NCBI RefSeq assembly: GCF_030406325.1
Contig: NZ_JAUEQY010000007.1
Location: 290,122-354,121, forward strand
Length of the DNA stretch: 64,000 nucleotides
Direction of reading: 5' to 3'
DNA from: Actinomadura sp. DC4
Lineage (GTDB): Bacteria; Actinomycetota; Actinomycetes; Streptosporangiales; Streptosporangiaceae
In this document: piece by piece, positions 25,689-34,800 of the stretch
How the letters are laid out: every line of letters starts with the position of its first letter
Numbering within the stretch: position 1 is the stretch's first letter
The notes under the pieces: generated by a model
Told to the model about the DNA's origin: nothing
The model's database searches: none
What the model saw: the letters and a program-made list of their open reading frames with translations, nothing else
Program-made: the position numbers and the translations under genes

Positions 25689-26345
25689 TCACACGGTCCG
25701 GGAGACGCGGATCCGGTACGGCTCGAGGACCGCGTCGAGCCAGTCCAGGCCGGCGTCGCAGTCGAGGTCGACGGCGGCGCCGGGGATGGGCCGCAGGAGG
25801 TCCTTCGCGACGCAGCGGTCCCCGTACAGGATCACCGCGGCGTTCGGCAGGTCGCGCTTGGACAGCCAGATCATCCCCTGCGCCCAGCCGGCGGAGCGGC
25901 GCATGGCCGCGGCCCACTCGCGCGTCAGCGTGAAGTGCTCGGGCTCGGTCTGGATGAGCCACTCGTCCTGTCGTCCGCTGGCGAGGTCGGCGGTGCTGAG
26001 CAGCCGCGCGAGCCGCAGGTCGGCGGTCAGCCGGAGCGCGGACAGGCGCTTGTTCCACAGCGTACGGCGCAGGATGAGCCGGGCCTCCCGGTCCCTGCGG
26101 AAGAGCACGTCGCGGACGAGCGTCTCGGTGAGCGCGGTCGTGTCGTCGAGGGCGGCGTAGAGGTAGGGGAAGCGCTCGTCGGCGGTACAGCCGAACCGTC
26201 CGGTACCGGGCTCTCCGCCGCCCGGCCGGGGCCGGAACTCCTCGGCGTCGTACTCGGTGTCGTGCACACGCCAGAGCCGGGTACCACGCGGCAACGTGTA
26301 CGCCACCGGCCCGTCCGCGACCGGCCCGGACATCCCGGCCACCAC
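25689..26345 (-). CDS. RES domain protein, predicted NAD+ phosphorylase toxin
   Basis: 218 residues from a GTG at 26345 that follows the upstream TGA without a gap, with GGAGGTGGGG before it. RLWRVHD (Arg-Trp-Arg), GRFGCTADERFPYLYAA and TALTETLVRDV are the conserved R, Y and E stretches of the RES fold, which degrades NAD+ in characterised toxin-antitoxin pairs. The MIWLSKRDLPNAAVILYGDR and C-terminal regions are family-like. The upstream gene encodes a matching antitoxin-like protein. Toxicity not shown here. Confidence 0.85.
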   Translation of the reverse strand: MVAGMSGPVADGPVAYTLPRGTRLWRVHDTEYDAEEFRPRPGGGEPGTGRFGCTADERFPYLYAALDDTTALTETLVRDVLFRRDREARLILRRTLWNKRLSALRLTADLRLARLLSTADLASGRQDEWLIQTEPEHFTLTREWAAAMRRSAGWAQGMIWLSKRDLPNAAVILYGDRCVAKDLLRPIPGAAVDLDCDAGLDWLDAVLEPYRIRVSRTV

Positions 26346-26537
26346 TCACCCCACCTCCAGCACCGCACGAACGGCGGCGGCACCCGGCCACCGGCCCGCC
26401 GCACCCCGTGGATCGGGCTCCACGTCCAGGAGCGCGTCGACCTTCCCCGCCACCGCGCGGACGACGCCGCGACCGGTCGCGCTCTGCCGACCGCGCCGGG
26501 CACCGGGCGCGGCCCGGCCGCGTACACCGGTCACCAC
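26346..26537 (-). pseudogene. Chimeric mini-ORF: RES start joined to antitoxin tail
   Basis: A 63-codon frame bounded by the same junctions as the real genes: its GTG-GTG start follows the antitoxin TGA, and its TGA abuts the RES GTG-GTG. The first ~15 codons (MVTGVRGRAAPG) parallel the RES start MVAGMSGPVADG. The last ~35 (VDALLDVEPDPRGAAGRWPG ... RAVLEVG) parallel the antitoxin tail VNALLDAERDPWGVADWW ... ARVVLEVE with a deletion. It keeps a GGAGGTGG ribosome site and might still be translated. It is the fusion expected from a collapsed tandem copy. Confidence 0.65.
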
Positions 26538-27191
26538 TCACTCCACCTCCAGCACCACGCGAGCAGCGGCGCGTACGCGATCATCGCCGCCCGCGTCGAG
26601 CAGATCGGCCGGCGCGGCACCCAGCACCGCGTTCAGGCCCAGCCACCAATCCGCCACACCCCACGGATCGCGCTCCGCGTCCAGCAGGGCGTTCACCTCC
26701 CGCACGACCGGACGGACGCGGCCGGCGGTGTCGAACTGGAACGCGGGCAGCTGCACGCCGCCGTCCGGCCGGGGCAACCGGATCAGGTGCGGTCCGCCGT
26801 GCTCGGGCAGCATGCCGGGGGTGAGCGCCGGCGCGGCCAGCAGCCGGGTGCGGATCTCCGCCCACAGCGGGTCGCCGCCGGACAGGAAGGACAGTGCGCC
26901 GCGCAGTCCGGCGGCGGAGGTGTTCCAGTCCGTCGCGCCCGGGAGGGCGTCCGAATAACGCTCGGCGTCGCCGCGCAGCAGGGCCTCGCGTACCTCATGG
27001 CCTTCGGGGAGCACGCCGACCACCAGGTCACGCAGCCGGTCGGCCGCCTCCTCCCGGGAGTACGCGTCGTCCAGGCCCTCGGTCAGCTCCGCGGACAGCT
27101 CGGCCAGCCGTGCCCGTGCCGCGGGGTCCAGGTACGGCGCGATCTCCTCGATCCGCCCCGCGACCAGCGCCACCATGTCCTCGTACCGCAC
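26538..27191 (-). CDS. Antitoxin-like partner of RES toxin (MbcA/ParS-type C-terminus)
   Basis: 217 residues. The N-terminal two thirds are helical and unassigned. The C-terminal LPAFQFDTAGRVRPVV and LLDAERDPWGVADWWLGLNAVLGAAPADLL fits the toxin-binding domain seen in antitoxins partnered with RES proteins. It is larger than ordinary Xre-MbcA-ParS antitoxins (about 140-160 aa), and no clear helix-turn-helix is visible. Homologous throughout its C-terminal half to the gene at 37166-37831, which also precedes a RES gene. Role by analogy. Confidence 0.7.
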   Translation of the reverse strand: MRYEDMVALVAGRIEEIAPYLDPAARARLAELSAELTEGLDDAYSREEAADRLRDLVVGVLPEGHEVREALLRGDAERYSDALPGATDWNTSAAGLRGALSFLSGGDPLWAEIRTRLLAAPALTPGMLPEHGGPHLIRLPRPDGGVQLPAFQFDTAGRVRPVVREVNALLDAERDPWGVADWWLGLNAVLGAAPADLLDAGGDDRVRAAARVVLEVE

Positions 27192-27218
27192 CGGGTCCTC
27201 TTCCCTGTCGCCGGCGGC

Positions 27219-28382
27219 TCAGACGACGCCGGGATGGTCGAGCGCGTCCGCCTCGGCGAGGACGCCGAGGACCGCCTCGGCGTGGTCGCGGTCCTTGGTG
27301 ACGAGGTGGACGGCGAAGTCGCCCGCGGCCAGTTCGCTCCGCAGGGCGCTCCAGATCCAGCGGAAGCTGAGGTGCGGGTCGATCCCGCCGTGGCCGGCGC
27401 CGAACAGCGGCAGGCCGATCGAGCTCAGCTCGGGCTCGAAGAGGCGGCGCTGCTCGCGGGCCAGCGCGAACGCCGCGTGTACGGCGGCGTTGATCGTCTC
27501 GGGCGGCACGTCGTAGCCGGTGCCGTCCGAGCGGGGGACGACGACGGCCGCGTGCAGGAGCAGCCGGATGCCCTGGCCGACGAGGTCGCCGGCGCCCGTC
27601 GGCGCCACCGTTCCCGGTGCCACGGGGCGGCCGACGCGACCGTTCTTGCGCACCCAGCCGGTCAGCTCGTCGGAGATGACGTCCTCCAGCACCGCGCCGG
27701 TGGTGTCGGTACGCGCGCCGCCGCGGCGCAGGGCGGCCGACAGCGAACCGCCGTAGCTCTTGGCCATCTCGAAGTAGACGTTCTCGCTGGAGACGATGAC
27801 GTCGACGCCCTGCAGAAGCTCGACCGGCATGGCGTCGAGCCAGAGCGTCCGGGGACCGGCGGCGGTGCGTACCGCGATCTGGTGCGAGCCCGGCCCGGGG
27901 AGCGCGGGCCGCTCGACGACGCGATCGGCGACGCCACCGCGCGCGGCCAGGGCCGCGTGCCGGCACAGCTTGATGATCTCCTCGGCGACCTGTTCGAGGA
28001 CGCGGTGCTCGGGCTCCTTGCGGAAGGTCTCCGGCTGGACGTGGTACGCCTCGGCGGCGCGTCTCCGGCGGTCGGCGACGGGCCAGGTGGCGGTGCCGGG
28101 CACCAGGCCGAGGGTGAACTTCGCCGCGGTGCCCAGCTCGCCGTCGCCGAGACCCGCGACGGCCTGGTTGAGCAGCTCGGCCACGGCGGCGGGCGTGTAG
28201 ACGGACGCCGTGGGGTCGGTCAGCCCGCACAGCGTGGCGGCCTCGACGAGCGCCGGAATCGGACGGCTGCGCAGACTCCGCATTCCTTCTTTGTGCAGCA
28301 TCCGCAGACCCTGGACAAGACGGTCGTAATCGGGGGGTGGAACTGTCACCGAACCAGTATCCACCGGGCCGTAGTTCCGCAC
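27219..28382 (-). CDS. Macro-domain-like protein with N-terminal helical domain
   Basis: 387 residues from GTG 28382; a GTG at 28349 aligns better with the paralogue's N-terminus. An N-terminal helical domain (about 15-150) precedes a macro-like fold: VDVIVSSENVYFEMAKSYGG corresponds to the ADP-ribose-binding loop, GTVAPTGAGDL and LPLFGAGHGGID to later strands and the ligand loop. Macro domains bind or hydrolyse ADP-ribose derivatives. Paralogue at 54150-55286. Standing next to a RES NAD-degrading module, it could sense the products; that is inference. Confidence 0.7.
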   Translation of the reverse strand: MRNYGPVDTGSVTVPPPDYDRLVQGLRMLHKEGMRSLRSRPIPALVEAATLCGLTDPTASVYTPAAVAELLNQAVAGLGDGELGTAAKFTLGLVPGTATWPVADRRRRAAEAYHVQPETFRKEPEHRVLEQVAEEIIKLCRHAALAARGGVADRVVERPALPGPGSHQIAVRTAAGPRTLWLDAMPVELLQGVDVIVSSENVYFEMAKSYGGSLSAALRRGGARTDTTGAVLEDVISDELTGWVRKNGRVGRPVAPGTVAPTGAGDLVGQGIRLLLHAAVVVPRSDGTGYDVPPETINAAVHAAFALAREQRRLFEPELSSIGLPLFGAGHGGIDPHLSFRWIWSALRSELAAGDFAVHLVTKDRDHAEAVLGVLAEADALDHPGVV

Positions 28383-28467
28383 TTCCCGTTGGCGGATTAA
28401 TCAACCCGAATATCAGCCGACCACCTATTTTCGCTCATATTTCACTCAAGCAGGGGGATGACCGAAA

Positions 28468-29184
28468 TTGGCAAAAGAGAGCAACCTCCGGGAACGACGC
28501 CGACGGCCGCCGAGGCCGTCACTGCGCGACCGGCTCGCGGCCGCGCGGGCGGCGCGTGGCGACGTACGGGCCGGAATCTATGACGACGCCCCGGCGGCGA
28601 CCGCCGTTCCGTTCGGCTTCATCAGCGCCACCATCGACACGGCCGACCGTCAGAGCAAGTGCCGCAGGCGTGTACTCCACGAAACGGCGGGCCCGCTGGA
28701 GGGCCGCCTGTTCCAGGCGTCGTACGCGATGCTCGACCTGCGCGACCGTGAGTGCGTCCACCTGAAGGCCGGCGGGCAGGACCGTCTGACCTCCACGCAG
28801 GCTCGCGCCGTGCGCTCCGGAGACGAGCGCAGCCGCATGGGGGCGCAGGTCTCGGACCTGTTCGGGCAATGGGCCGCGCGCTGCGCCGCGGAAGAGGCCG
28901 CGGCCGGCGAGGCGATCGCCGAGGCGAACCAGTTGCTCGGGCACTACGAGAAGGTCCGCGACCGGCGGCTCGGGCGCGCGGCGAAGAAGCGCCGGCGCTC
29001 AGGTGATGCGTCGGCGCCCCCACGTCCCGGCCCGGTGGCCCGCGCCCAGGCCGACGCGGAGTGGCGAGACCCGGTCGGCCTGCTCGGCACGGCCTCTGAC
29101 GACGACGCCCGCAAGGTCGTACGCGACGCGCTCCGGCTGCTCGCACCCGAACTCCCGCCCACCACGAACGGAGAGCTCCGATGA
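28468..29184 (+). CDS. Uncharacterised basic helical protein
   Basis: 238 residues from a TTG at 28468; an in-frame stop lies three codons upstream and AGGGGGA at 28452-28457 serves as ribosome site. It has an Arg-rich N-terminus, a long helical middle rich in Ala, Glu and Arg that may form a coiled coil (about 120-180), and a Lys/Arg cluster (about 172-182). No family recognised. It overlaps the next gene by ATGA and starts a run of six same-strand genes, divergent from the macro-like gene across an 85-bp AT-rich gap. Confidence 0.6.
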   Translation: MAKESNLRERRRRPPRPSLRDRLAAARAARGDVRAGIYDDAPAATAVPFGFISATIDTADRQSKCRRRVLHETAGPLEGRLFQASYAMLDLRDRECVHLKAGGQDRLTSTQARAVRSGDERSRMGAQVSDLFGQWAARCAAEEAAAGEAIAEANQLLGHYEKVRDRRLGRAAKKRRRSGDASAPPRPGPVARAQADAEWRDPVGLLGTASDDDARKVVRDALRLLAPELPPTTNGELR

Positions 29185-30011
29185 CGCGTCTGGCCGGCAA
29201 CCGGTACGCACGACCACCCTCCTCGGCCGGACGAACGCTCCGCTGGCTGCCGATCTCGATGGCCGTCCTCCTCGTCGCGGGCGCGGGCGGCGGCTGGGCC
29301 TACTTTCACTTCACGAAGCCCGCGACGGCCGTCTGCGGAGTCGTGACCGACACCTCCAGCTCCGCCACCGACATCACCACGCCCGGTCTGTCGGTGAGGT
29401 ACGAGCGGTCGCAGATCGAGGCGCACCTGCCCGGGTTCCTGCTCGACGAGAACTGCGACACCGTACGGCTGGCGGCGGTCACCGGCGACACCGAACGGAA
29501 CGCGTGCCCGGTCACCGAGATCACGGTCCAGCCGCCGAAGACGCTCTCGCTCGGCGAGACGGGCCGCAAGCAGTACGTCGCCGACCGGCGGAAGAGCGCG
29601 CTGGCCGACGCGGAGCAGATGGCGGGAGTCGCCACGGGACCGGCGACCTGCGCGCCCGGCGCCGGAGGGTCCGACATCCTCGGCGCGCTGAAGCGGGTCG
29701 CCGAAGGACGACCCCGGCCCTCGCGGGTGATCGTATTCAGCGACCTCGCCGAGAACGCCCGGTCGCTGGACGGCGACTCGCTCTTCTACGGCGCGCCGCC
29801 GAAGGTCATGACCGAGTCGCCCCAGCATCTCGTGGCCGCGCTGGAACGCCTCAGGCGGGTGCCCGACCTGCACGGGGTCCACCTGACCCTGCACGGCGGC
29901 TGCAAGGAACTTCCCCACGCGAACCGGCGCCTGGTGACCTACGACCGCTGCACCACCTTCTGGAACGAGATCTTCGACGGCGCGGACGGCGTCGACGGAT
30001 GGGGGAAGTGA
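29181..30011 (+). CDS. Membrane-anchored protein with vWA-like MIDAS motif
   Basis: 276 residues. One membrane helix (about 20-45) is followed by an extracytoplasmic domain. VCGVVTDTSSSATD gives a D-x-S-x-S metal-site pattern and RVIVFSDLAEN falls where vWA domains have a conserved Asp. Four Cys are spaced through the domain. The domain call is from motif only and the fold is unproven. The gene overlaps both neighbours (ATGA upstream, TGATG downstream), which shows strict coupling. It may be a ligand-sensing partner of the next membrane protein. Confidence 0.6.
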   Translation: MTRLAGNRYARPPSSAGRTLRWLPISMAVLLVAGAGGGWAYFHFTKPATAVCGVVTDTSSSATDITTPGLSVRYERSQIEAHLPGFLLDENCDTVRLAAVTGDTERNACPVTEITVQPPKTLSLGETGRKQYVADRRKSALADAEQMAGVATGPATCAPGAGGSDILGALKRVAEGRPRPSRVIVFSDLAENARSLDGDSLFYGAPPKVMTESPQHLVAALERLRRVPDLHGVHLTLHGGCKELPHANRRLVTYDRCTTFWNEIFDGADGVDGWGK

Positions 30012-31312
30012 TGACCGGACCACGCTGGTGGCAGCGCCTGCTGCCACGCCGTACGGACGAGAGCCAGGACGCCGGGGCGCCGATGCGCGCCGAGATGCCC
30101 GCTCTCGGGACACCGACGGAGGACTACGTCGAGGACACCGGCCGCCTGCCACGTACGTGGACGGAGCCGGACCCCGGACTGCTCCGCGACGCGGCCGTCC
30201 AGGCCGGGCTGCACGACGCCGGCATCGGCATGTACGACGACCACAGCTTCGAGACCAGTGCCGTTCCGCAGTACATCCGCCAGCTCGCGGCGCGCAAGGA
30301 CCAGACGGTCTCCGACAACGAGATCCGCCGGCAGGCCGCCGCGGCGGTCGACGGCGCGGCGCGACGGCGCCGTATCGCGGATCTGGCGGCCAATCAGGTC
30401 CTCATCGACCGGCTCGACGAGGAAATCGCGGCGGCCGAACGGCACCTGGAGGCGTGCGGGACCCAGCTCGACGCGCTGCAGGCCGACCACGAGCACCGCC
30501 GGCGGCGTACCCCGCGTGCCACATCCGCCCGGTGGGCCGGCGCCGCGCGGGACCGGAAGGAGCACAAGGCCGAGCGGAACGTCTTCCTCACCCTCGGCCT
30601 CGTGTTCCTCATGCTCGACCTCGTCCTGCAGTACGAGAGCTTCGCCGACCTGACCTCCAGTGCGCTCGGGCGGATGATGCTCGCCGGGGCGGTATCGCTG
30701 ACGATGATCGCCCTGCCGCACCTCGCCGGGCGGCTGCTGCGGCATCGCCATGACCCGGCCGGCGACGCCTTCGCGCCGGTGGGCGCGGTGGCGACGCTCG
30801 GGGTCTGGGCTGGAGCGGCCTTCGGGCTCGCCTGGCTGCGCGTCGGCGTGCTCTCCCGCATCGGGGGGACCTCACCGGACGGCACGGCGCTCGACCCGAG
30901 CGTGGCGCTGCCCCGGGCCCTGCGGTACCTGCATCTCAGCCACTGGCAGGCCGTCCTGCTGTTCCTGACCCTGATCCTGCTGACCGGCCTGTTCGCGCTG
31001 CTCTACGGCCTGACCGACGAACATCCGGCGCTGGTCGCCCACCGCCGCGCGCGGGAGCGTCTGGACGAGCTGACCATGAACCGCATCGACGCCGTCGCGC
31101 AGCAGGCCTGGCTGGCCGCCGAGATGCCGGAGGAGGCCGACCGCCGCCGCGACGAGGCGTGGGACGCCCGCCGCGAGCAGATCGAGGCCCTCTACATCGA
31201 CGCCGCCCACGCGTACCTGCACGCGGCCGCGCAGGCCTCCGCCCGGCCCCTCTTCAGCGAGGCGGTCGGTACGTGGCACGCCCCGCTCGAACCGCCGGGT
31301 GAGACGTCATGA
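30011..31312 (+). CDS. Uncharacterised coiled-coil membrane protein
   Basis: 433 residues from the ATG of a TGATG junction. Residues 100-170 form a long charged helix (NQVLIDRLDEEIAAAERHLEAC) of coiled-coil type. Four hydrophobic segments lie between about 195 and 335 (FLTLGLVFLMLDLVLQY is the first). A further charged helix occupies the C-terminus. No enzyme motif. Tight coupling to the vWA-like and zinc-ribbon genes suggests a membrane complex feeding the CHAT protein further down. Confidence 0.6.
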   Translation: MTGPRWWQRLLPRRTDESQDAGAPMRAEMPALGTPTEDYVEDTGRLPRTWTEPDPGLLRDAAVQAGLHDAGIGMYDDHSFETSAVPQYIRQLAARKDQTVSDNEIRRQAAAAVDGAARRRRIADLAANQVLIDRLDEEIAAAERHLEACGTQLDALQADHEHRRRRTPRATSARWAGAARDRKEHKAERNVFLTLGLVFLMLDLVLQYESFADLTSSALGRMMLAGAVSLTMIALPHLAGRLLRHRHDPAGDAFAPVGAVATLGVWAGAAFGLAWLRVGVLSRIGGTSPDGTALDPSVALPRALRYLHLSHWQAVLLFLTLILLTGLFALLYGLTDEHPALVAHRRARERLDELTMNRIDAVAQQAWLAAEMPEEADRRRDEAWDARREQIEALYIDAAHAYLHAAAQASARPLFSEAVGTWHAPLEPPGETS

Positions 31313-31500
31313 CACTGCGGGAGATCTGGCCGCGCGAACGCGGGTTCGCCCACATCCCGGGGGTCTGCGAGTACTGCGGCGTCCTCCTGGTCCGCTGCCG
31401 GCGCTGCGGGGGCGGCTGGCGCCGGCAGCGGTCGGCGTGCGGCGACTGCGGACTGGGCGTCCGCTGCCCCACGCACGGACGCGAATGGTTCGTCCACTGA
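31309..31500 (+). CDS. Small zinc-ribbon protein
   Basis: 63 residues, starting in an ATGA overlap. It contains CEYCG, CRRCG, CGDCG and a final C-x-x-H pair, enough for two treble-clef or ribbon zinc sites. Nothing else is present. Its TGA overlaps the start of the CHAT remnant as TGATG. It is probably an adaptor or nucleic-acid-binding subunit of the cluster; no function can be stated. Confidence 0.65.
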   Translation: MTLREIWPRERGFAHIPGVCEYCGVLLVRCRRCGGGWRRQRSACGDCGLGVRCPTHGREWFVH

Positions 31501-31833
31501 TGAGACAGAGACCGGTACCCGAACCCGGTGACGGGGAGGCGCGGATCGAAGCGCGCCACCGCCGGGTCTGGACGCCGCTGGAGACGTACGCCGGGAACGA
31601 GGCCCGTACGGACGTGCTGGAGGAGGCGGTGCGGCTCGTCTCGGACACGGTGGACCACTGGTCGCGTCCGCGGGCGTCACACGCCGCGGGCCTCGCCTGC
31701 GCCATCCTCGCGGAGCTGACCGGGCGGGCCGGACCCCCAGCGCACGCCGCCCGACCTTGCACCGGCCCTCGCCGCCATCGGCGACCTCGCCGACGTCGCC
31801 GCCTGGTCCGCGTTCACTCACCAAGGACACTGA
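31500..31833 (+). pseudogene. Deletion remnant of a TPR-CHAT gene
   Basis: The first ~75 codons (EEAVRLVSDTVDHW, LACAILAELTGRAG) align with residues 60-105 of the intact CHAT protein that follows (DRLVAETADHW, AYAALGEVTGRAA). From about 31750, in a different frame, the sequence reads PDLAPALAAIGDLAD ... AAWSAFTHQGH and a TGA at 31831; this matches that protein's last residues (PDLPPALAAL ... WAAFTHQGR). Over 1,200 codons, including the catalytic domain, are missing and the join is out of frame. Confidence 0.8.
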
Positions 31834-31845
31834 AGGAGACCTGCC

Positions 31846-34800
31846 GTGACCACAGACGATGAGCCCGGCCGGCCCGATCCGGATCTGGTGAAACGGGCGG
31901 CCGAGGCGCGAGACGCCCTGGCACGCGCTACTTCTCCCGACGAGGTGATCGAGGTACGGCACGGCCTGGTGTGGGTGCTGCTCGACATCCACCGCTTGAG
32001 CCGGGACGGCCGGGTCACGCCCGAGCTCTCCGAGGCGGTCGGGCACGCGGACCGGCTCGTCGCGGAGACCGCGGACCACTGGGCCGCGGCCCTGGCCCTG
32101 TACGCCGCCGCTCACGCCTACGCCGCCCTCGGCGAGGTCACCGGACGGGCCGCGCCGCGCGACACCGCGATCGAGCTGCTCAGCCGGGCGCTGCGCGACG
32201 TCATCGGCAGCGACCGCGTCGAGGCGCTGTTCCTGCTGGCGAAGCTGAGCCTGGAGCGGTGGTCGGACGCGGCCTGCGCCGACGACCCCGCCGACCTGGA
32301 CACCGCGCTCGAACGCGCGAGCCAGGCCTGGGAGCTGGCCGAGGCGTTCCCAGAGTCGTCCGGGCCGCTGATGACGAAGGTACGCGCCGTGCTCGGGCTG
32401 GCGTTCTGTGAGCGCTTCGCGGTCGCGGAGCCGGACACCCGGGAGGAGCGGCAGGCGGTGGACGAGGCCATCGTCCACCTGTCCGCGGTCGCCGAAGCGC
32501 TGCCGGACGGCCCGTACCTGGACGAGCTGCGGGTGAGACTCGCACGGGCGCACTGGGCCCGTCTCCACCTGGAGGAGGACGGTACGCCGGCGCGGGCGGC
32601 CGACCGGGACGCGGTGATCGAGCTGCTGCGCGGTTTCGACGACGTCTGGGCGCGGTTCATCCGCGGTCTCGCGCTGGAGCAGCGGCACACCGCGACCGGC
32701 TCCCCCGAGGACCGCGACGAGGCCATCGCCGCCCTGCTGTGCGTCCTCGACCTCGAAGACGACGACACAGACGAGCGGAGCCCGACCGTGCTCAGCGCGC
32801 TCCTCGACGGCGGTGCGCTGCTCCTGGGCCGGGCCGAGGACGACGGCGACCGGCCCGCCGACCTCGACGCCGCCATCGCCTGCTTCGGACGGGCGCTTCC
32901 CCTGCTGCCGCCCGAGGACCCGGAGCGGGTTCCGGCTCTCATGGGGCTGGCCCACGCCCACGTGCTGCGCGGTGGTGAGCATCCCGGCGAGGAGCGCCTG
33001 AACACGATCATCTCCTGCTACTCCGAGGCCTGGCCGCAGGTACGCGCCGACACCGGCCTCGATCGGGAGCTACGCCTGACCGTGGTGGCCGAGCTCGGCA
33101 TCGCGCGGGTCGAGCGCATGCGTACGGCCGGCGCGCACCCCGGCGACCATGACGCCGCCATCGACGAGCTGACCGAGACCCGCGGGCTCATGGCCACCGA
33201 CGGCGGCGCGTCCGACGCCTGGTGCGCGGCCCTCCTCGGGATCTGTCACGCCGCCCGGGCGCAGGAGGGGATCGGAGGCCGTACGAACGTCTCCGCGGAC
33301 CTGGCCCGTGCCACGGAACTGCTCACCGAGGCCCTCGACCGGCTGCCGGCCGACGACCCGATCCGGGAGGAGACGACCGCCGCGCTGGCCGCCACCACGC
33401 TGGTCGGAGTGAACATGCACATCTACGGGCCGGCGCGGCTGACCGACCTCACGGTCATCCTCCGCGACGCGCTCGTCTCACCTCCCTCCGACGCGGCGGT
33501 CCGCTGCTGGCTCCACCAGGCGCTCGGGGTCGCGCTGTACTGGCAGACCGAACCGGACATCGACGCCGGCATCGTGCAGCTCGAAGAGGCCGCGCGGCTG
33601 GCGCCGGCTCCCCCCGAACTCGTGACGACCACCTTCAACCTGGCGAACGCGCTGGTCCAGCGCTTCTTTCTCCGGGGCGATCTCGCCGACGTCGACGCGG
33701 CCATCCGGCAGATGGACGAGCTGGAGGCCTCCGACGCTCTGCTCGCCCGGGTGCTCCCGGCCGCGGACCGGCTCGGCTGGCGGGCGCTCCGTACGACGAC
33801 GCGCCTGCTCCAGGGCGTCAGCCGCGGCGGGACCGAGCACTACGAACCGGCGGTCGAGGAGCTGCGCGCCGTGATCGACCGGCTGCCCGCCGACCATCCG
33901 CAGCGCGGACGCTGGCTGGGCGACCTGGGGATGGCGATCATGGTGGCGGCGCAGGCGCGGGGCGACCTCCCGGCCGCGCGGGAGGCGCTGCCGCTGCTCG
34001 ACGAGGCGGCGCGCTCGCTGGACGGCCCGATGAAGGAGATCTGCCTGATCCGGTCCGCCGCGCTCCGTGCCGTCACCGCCCAGGCCCCGGTCCGGCGGGA
34101 CCTCGATGTGGCCATCGCCACGCTGACCGGCCTGACCGGCTCGCCGACCGTGGGACCGCGCGCCGGTGTGATGGCGGGCGTGCTCCTGCTCGAGCGGTAC
34201 CGGCTCGGCGGGGCGCCCGCCGACGTCGACCAGGCGATCGCGCGGCTGCGGGACGCCCCGCGGAGACTCGCGCCCGGGCATCCGCTCCAGGCGGAGATGG
34301 CGCGGAGGCTGGCCGAGGCCTACCGCGCGGCCGGGGACGCGCCCCGTTCGGCCACGGCCGGCGAGGCGGCGCTGCGCGCCTGGGGGCACAACGTGCTCCT
34401 CCAGAGCGGTGCCGCGCGTGCGGTCGCCGCCGGCCGGAGCGGCAACGGGTTCGCCCGGACCGTCGCCTGCTGGCGGCTCGCCGACGGATCCCCGCAGGCC
34501 GCCGTACGCGTGCTGGAGCTCGGCCGCGGGCTGGTGCTGCACGCCGCGACGGCCGGTACGCGGATCGCCGACGAGCTGCGGGCGGCCGGCCACGGCGACC
34601 TGTTCGCCGAGTGGGACCGGGCGAAGACCGTGGAACGGGAGCCCGCCGGCACGGTGGCCGCCGTCATGGAGGGGCTCATGGGCCCGCAGGTCCCCGGCGA
34701 CCTGCGGCGTCGCGTGCTCGACGCGCTCGCCACGACCCCGCGGGGGCTGCGGCTGACCGGCCCCCCGGACGTCTCCGACATCGCCGGCGCCGTCCGCCGT

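Noticed and set aside
25461..28400. Open plus-strand frame of 979 codons across the RES and macro-like region
   Set aside because: It runs antisense through three genes with recognisable domains and has no motif of its own.
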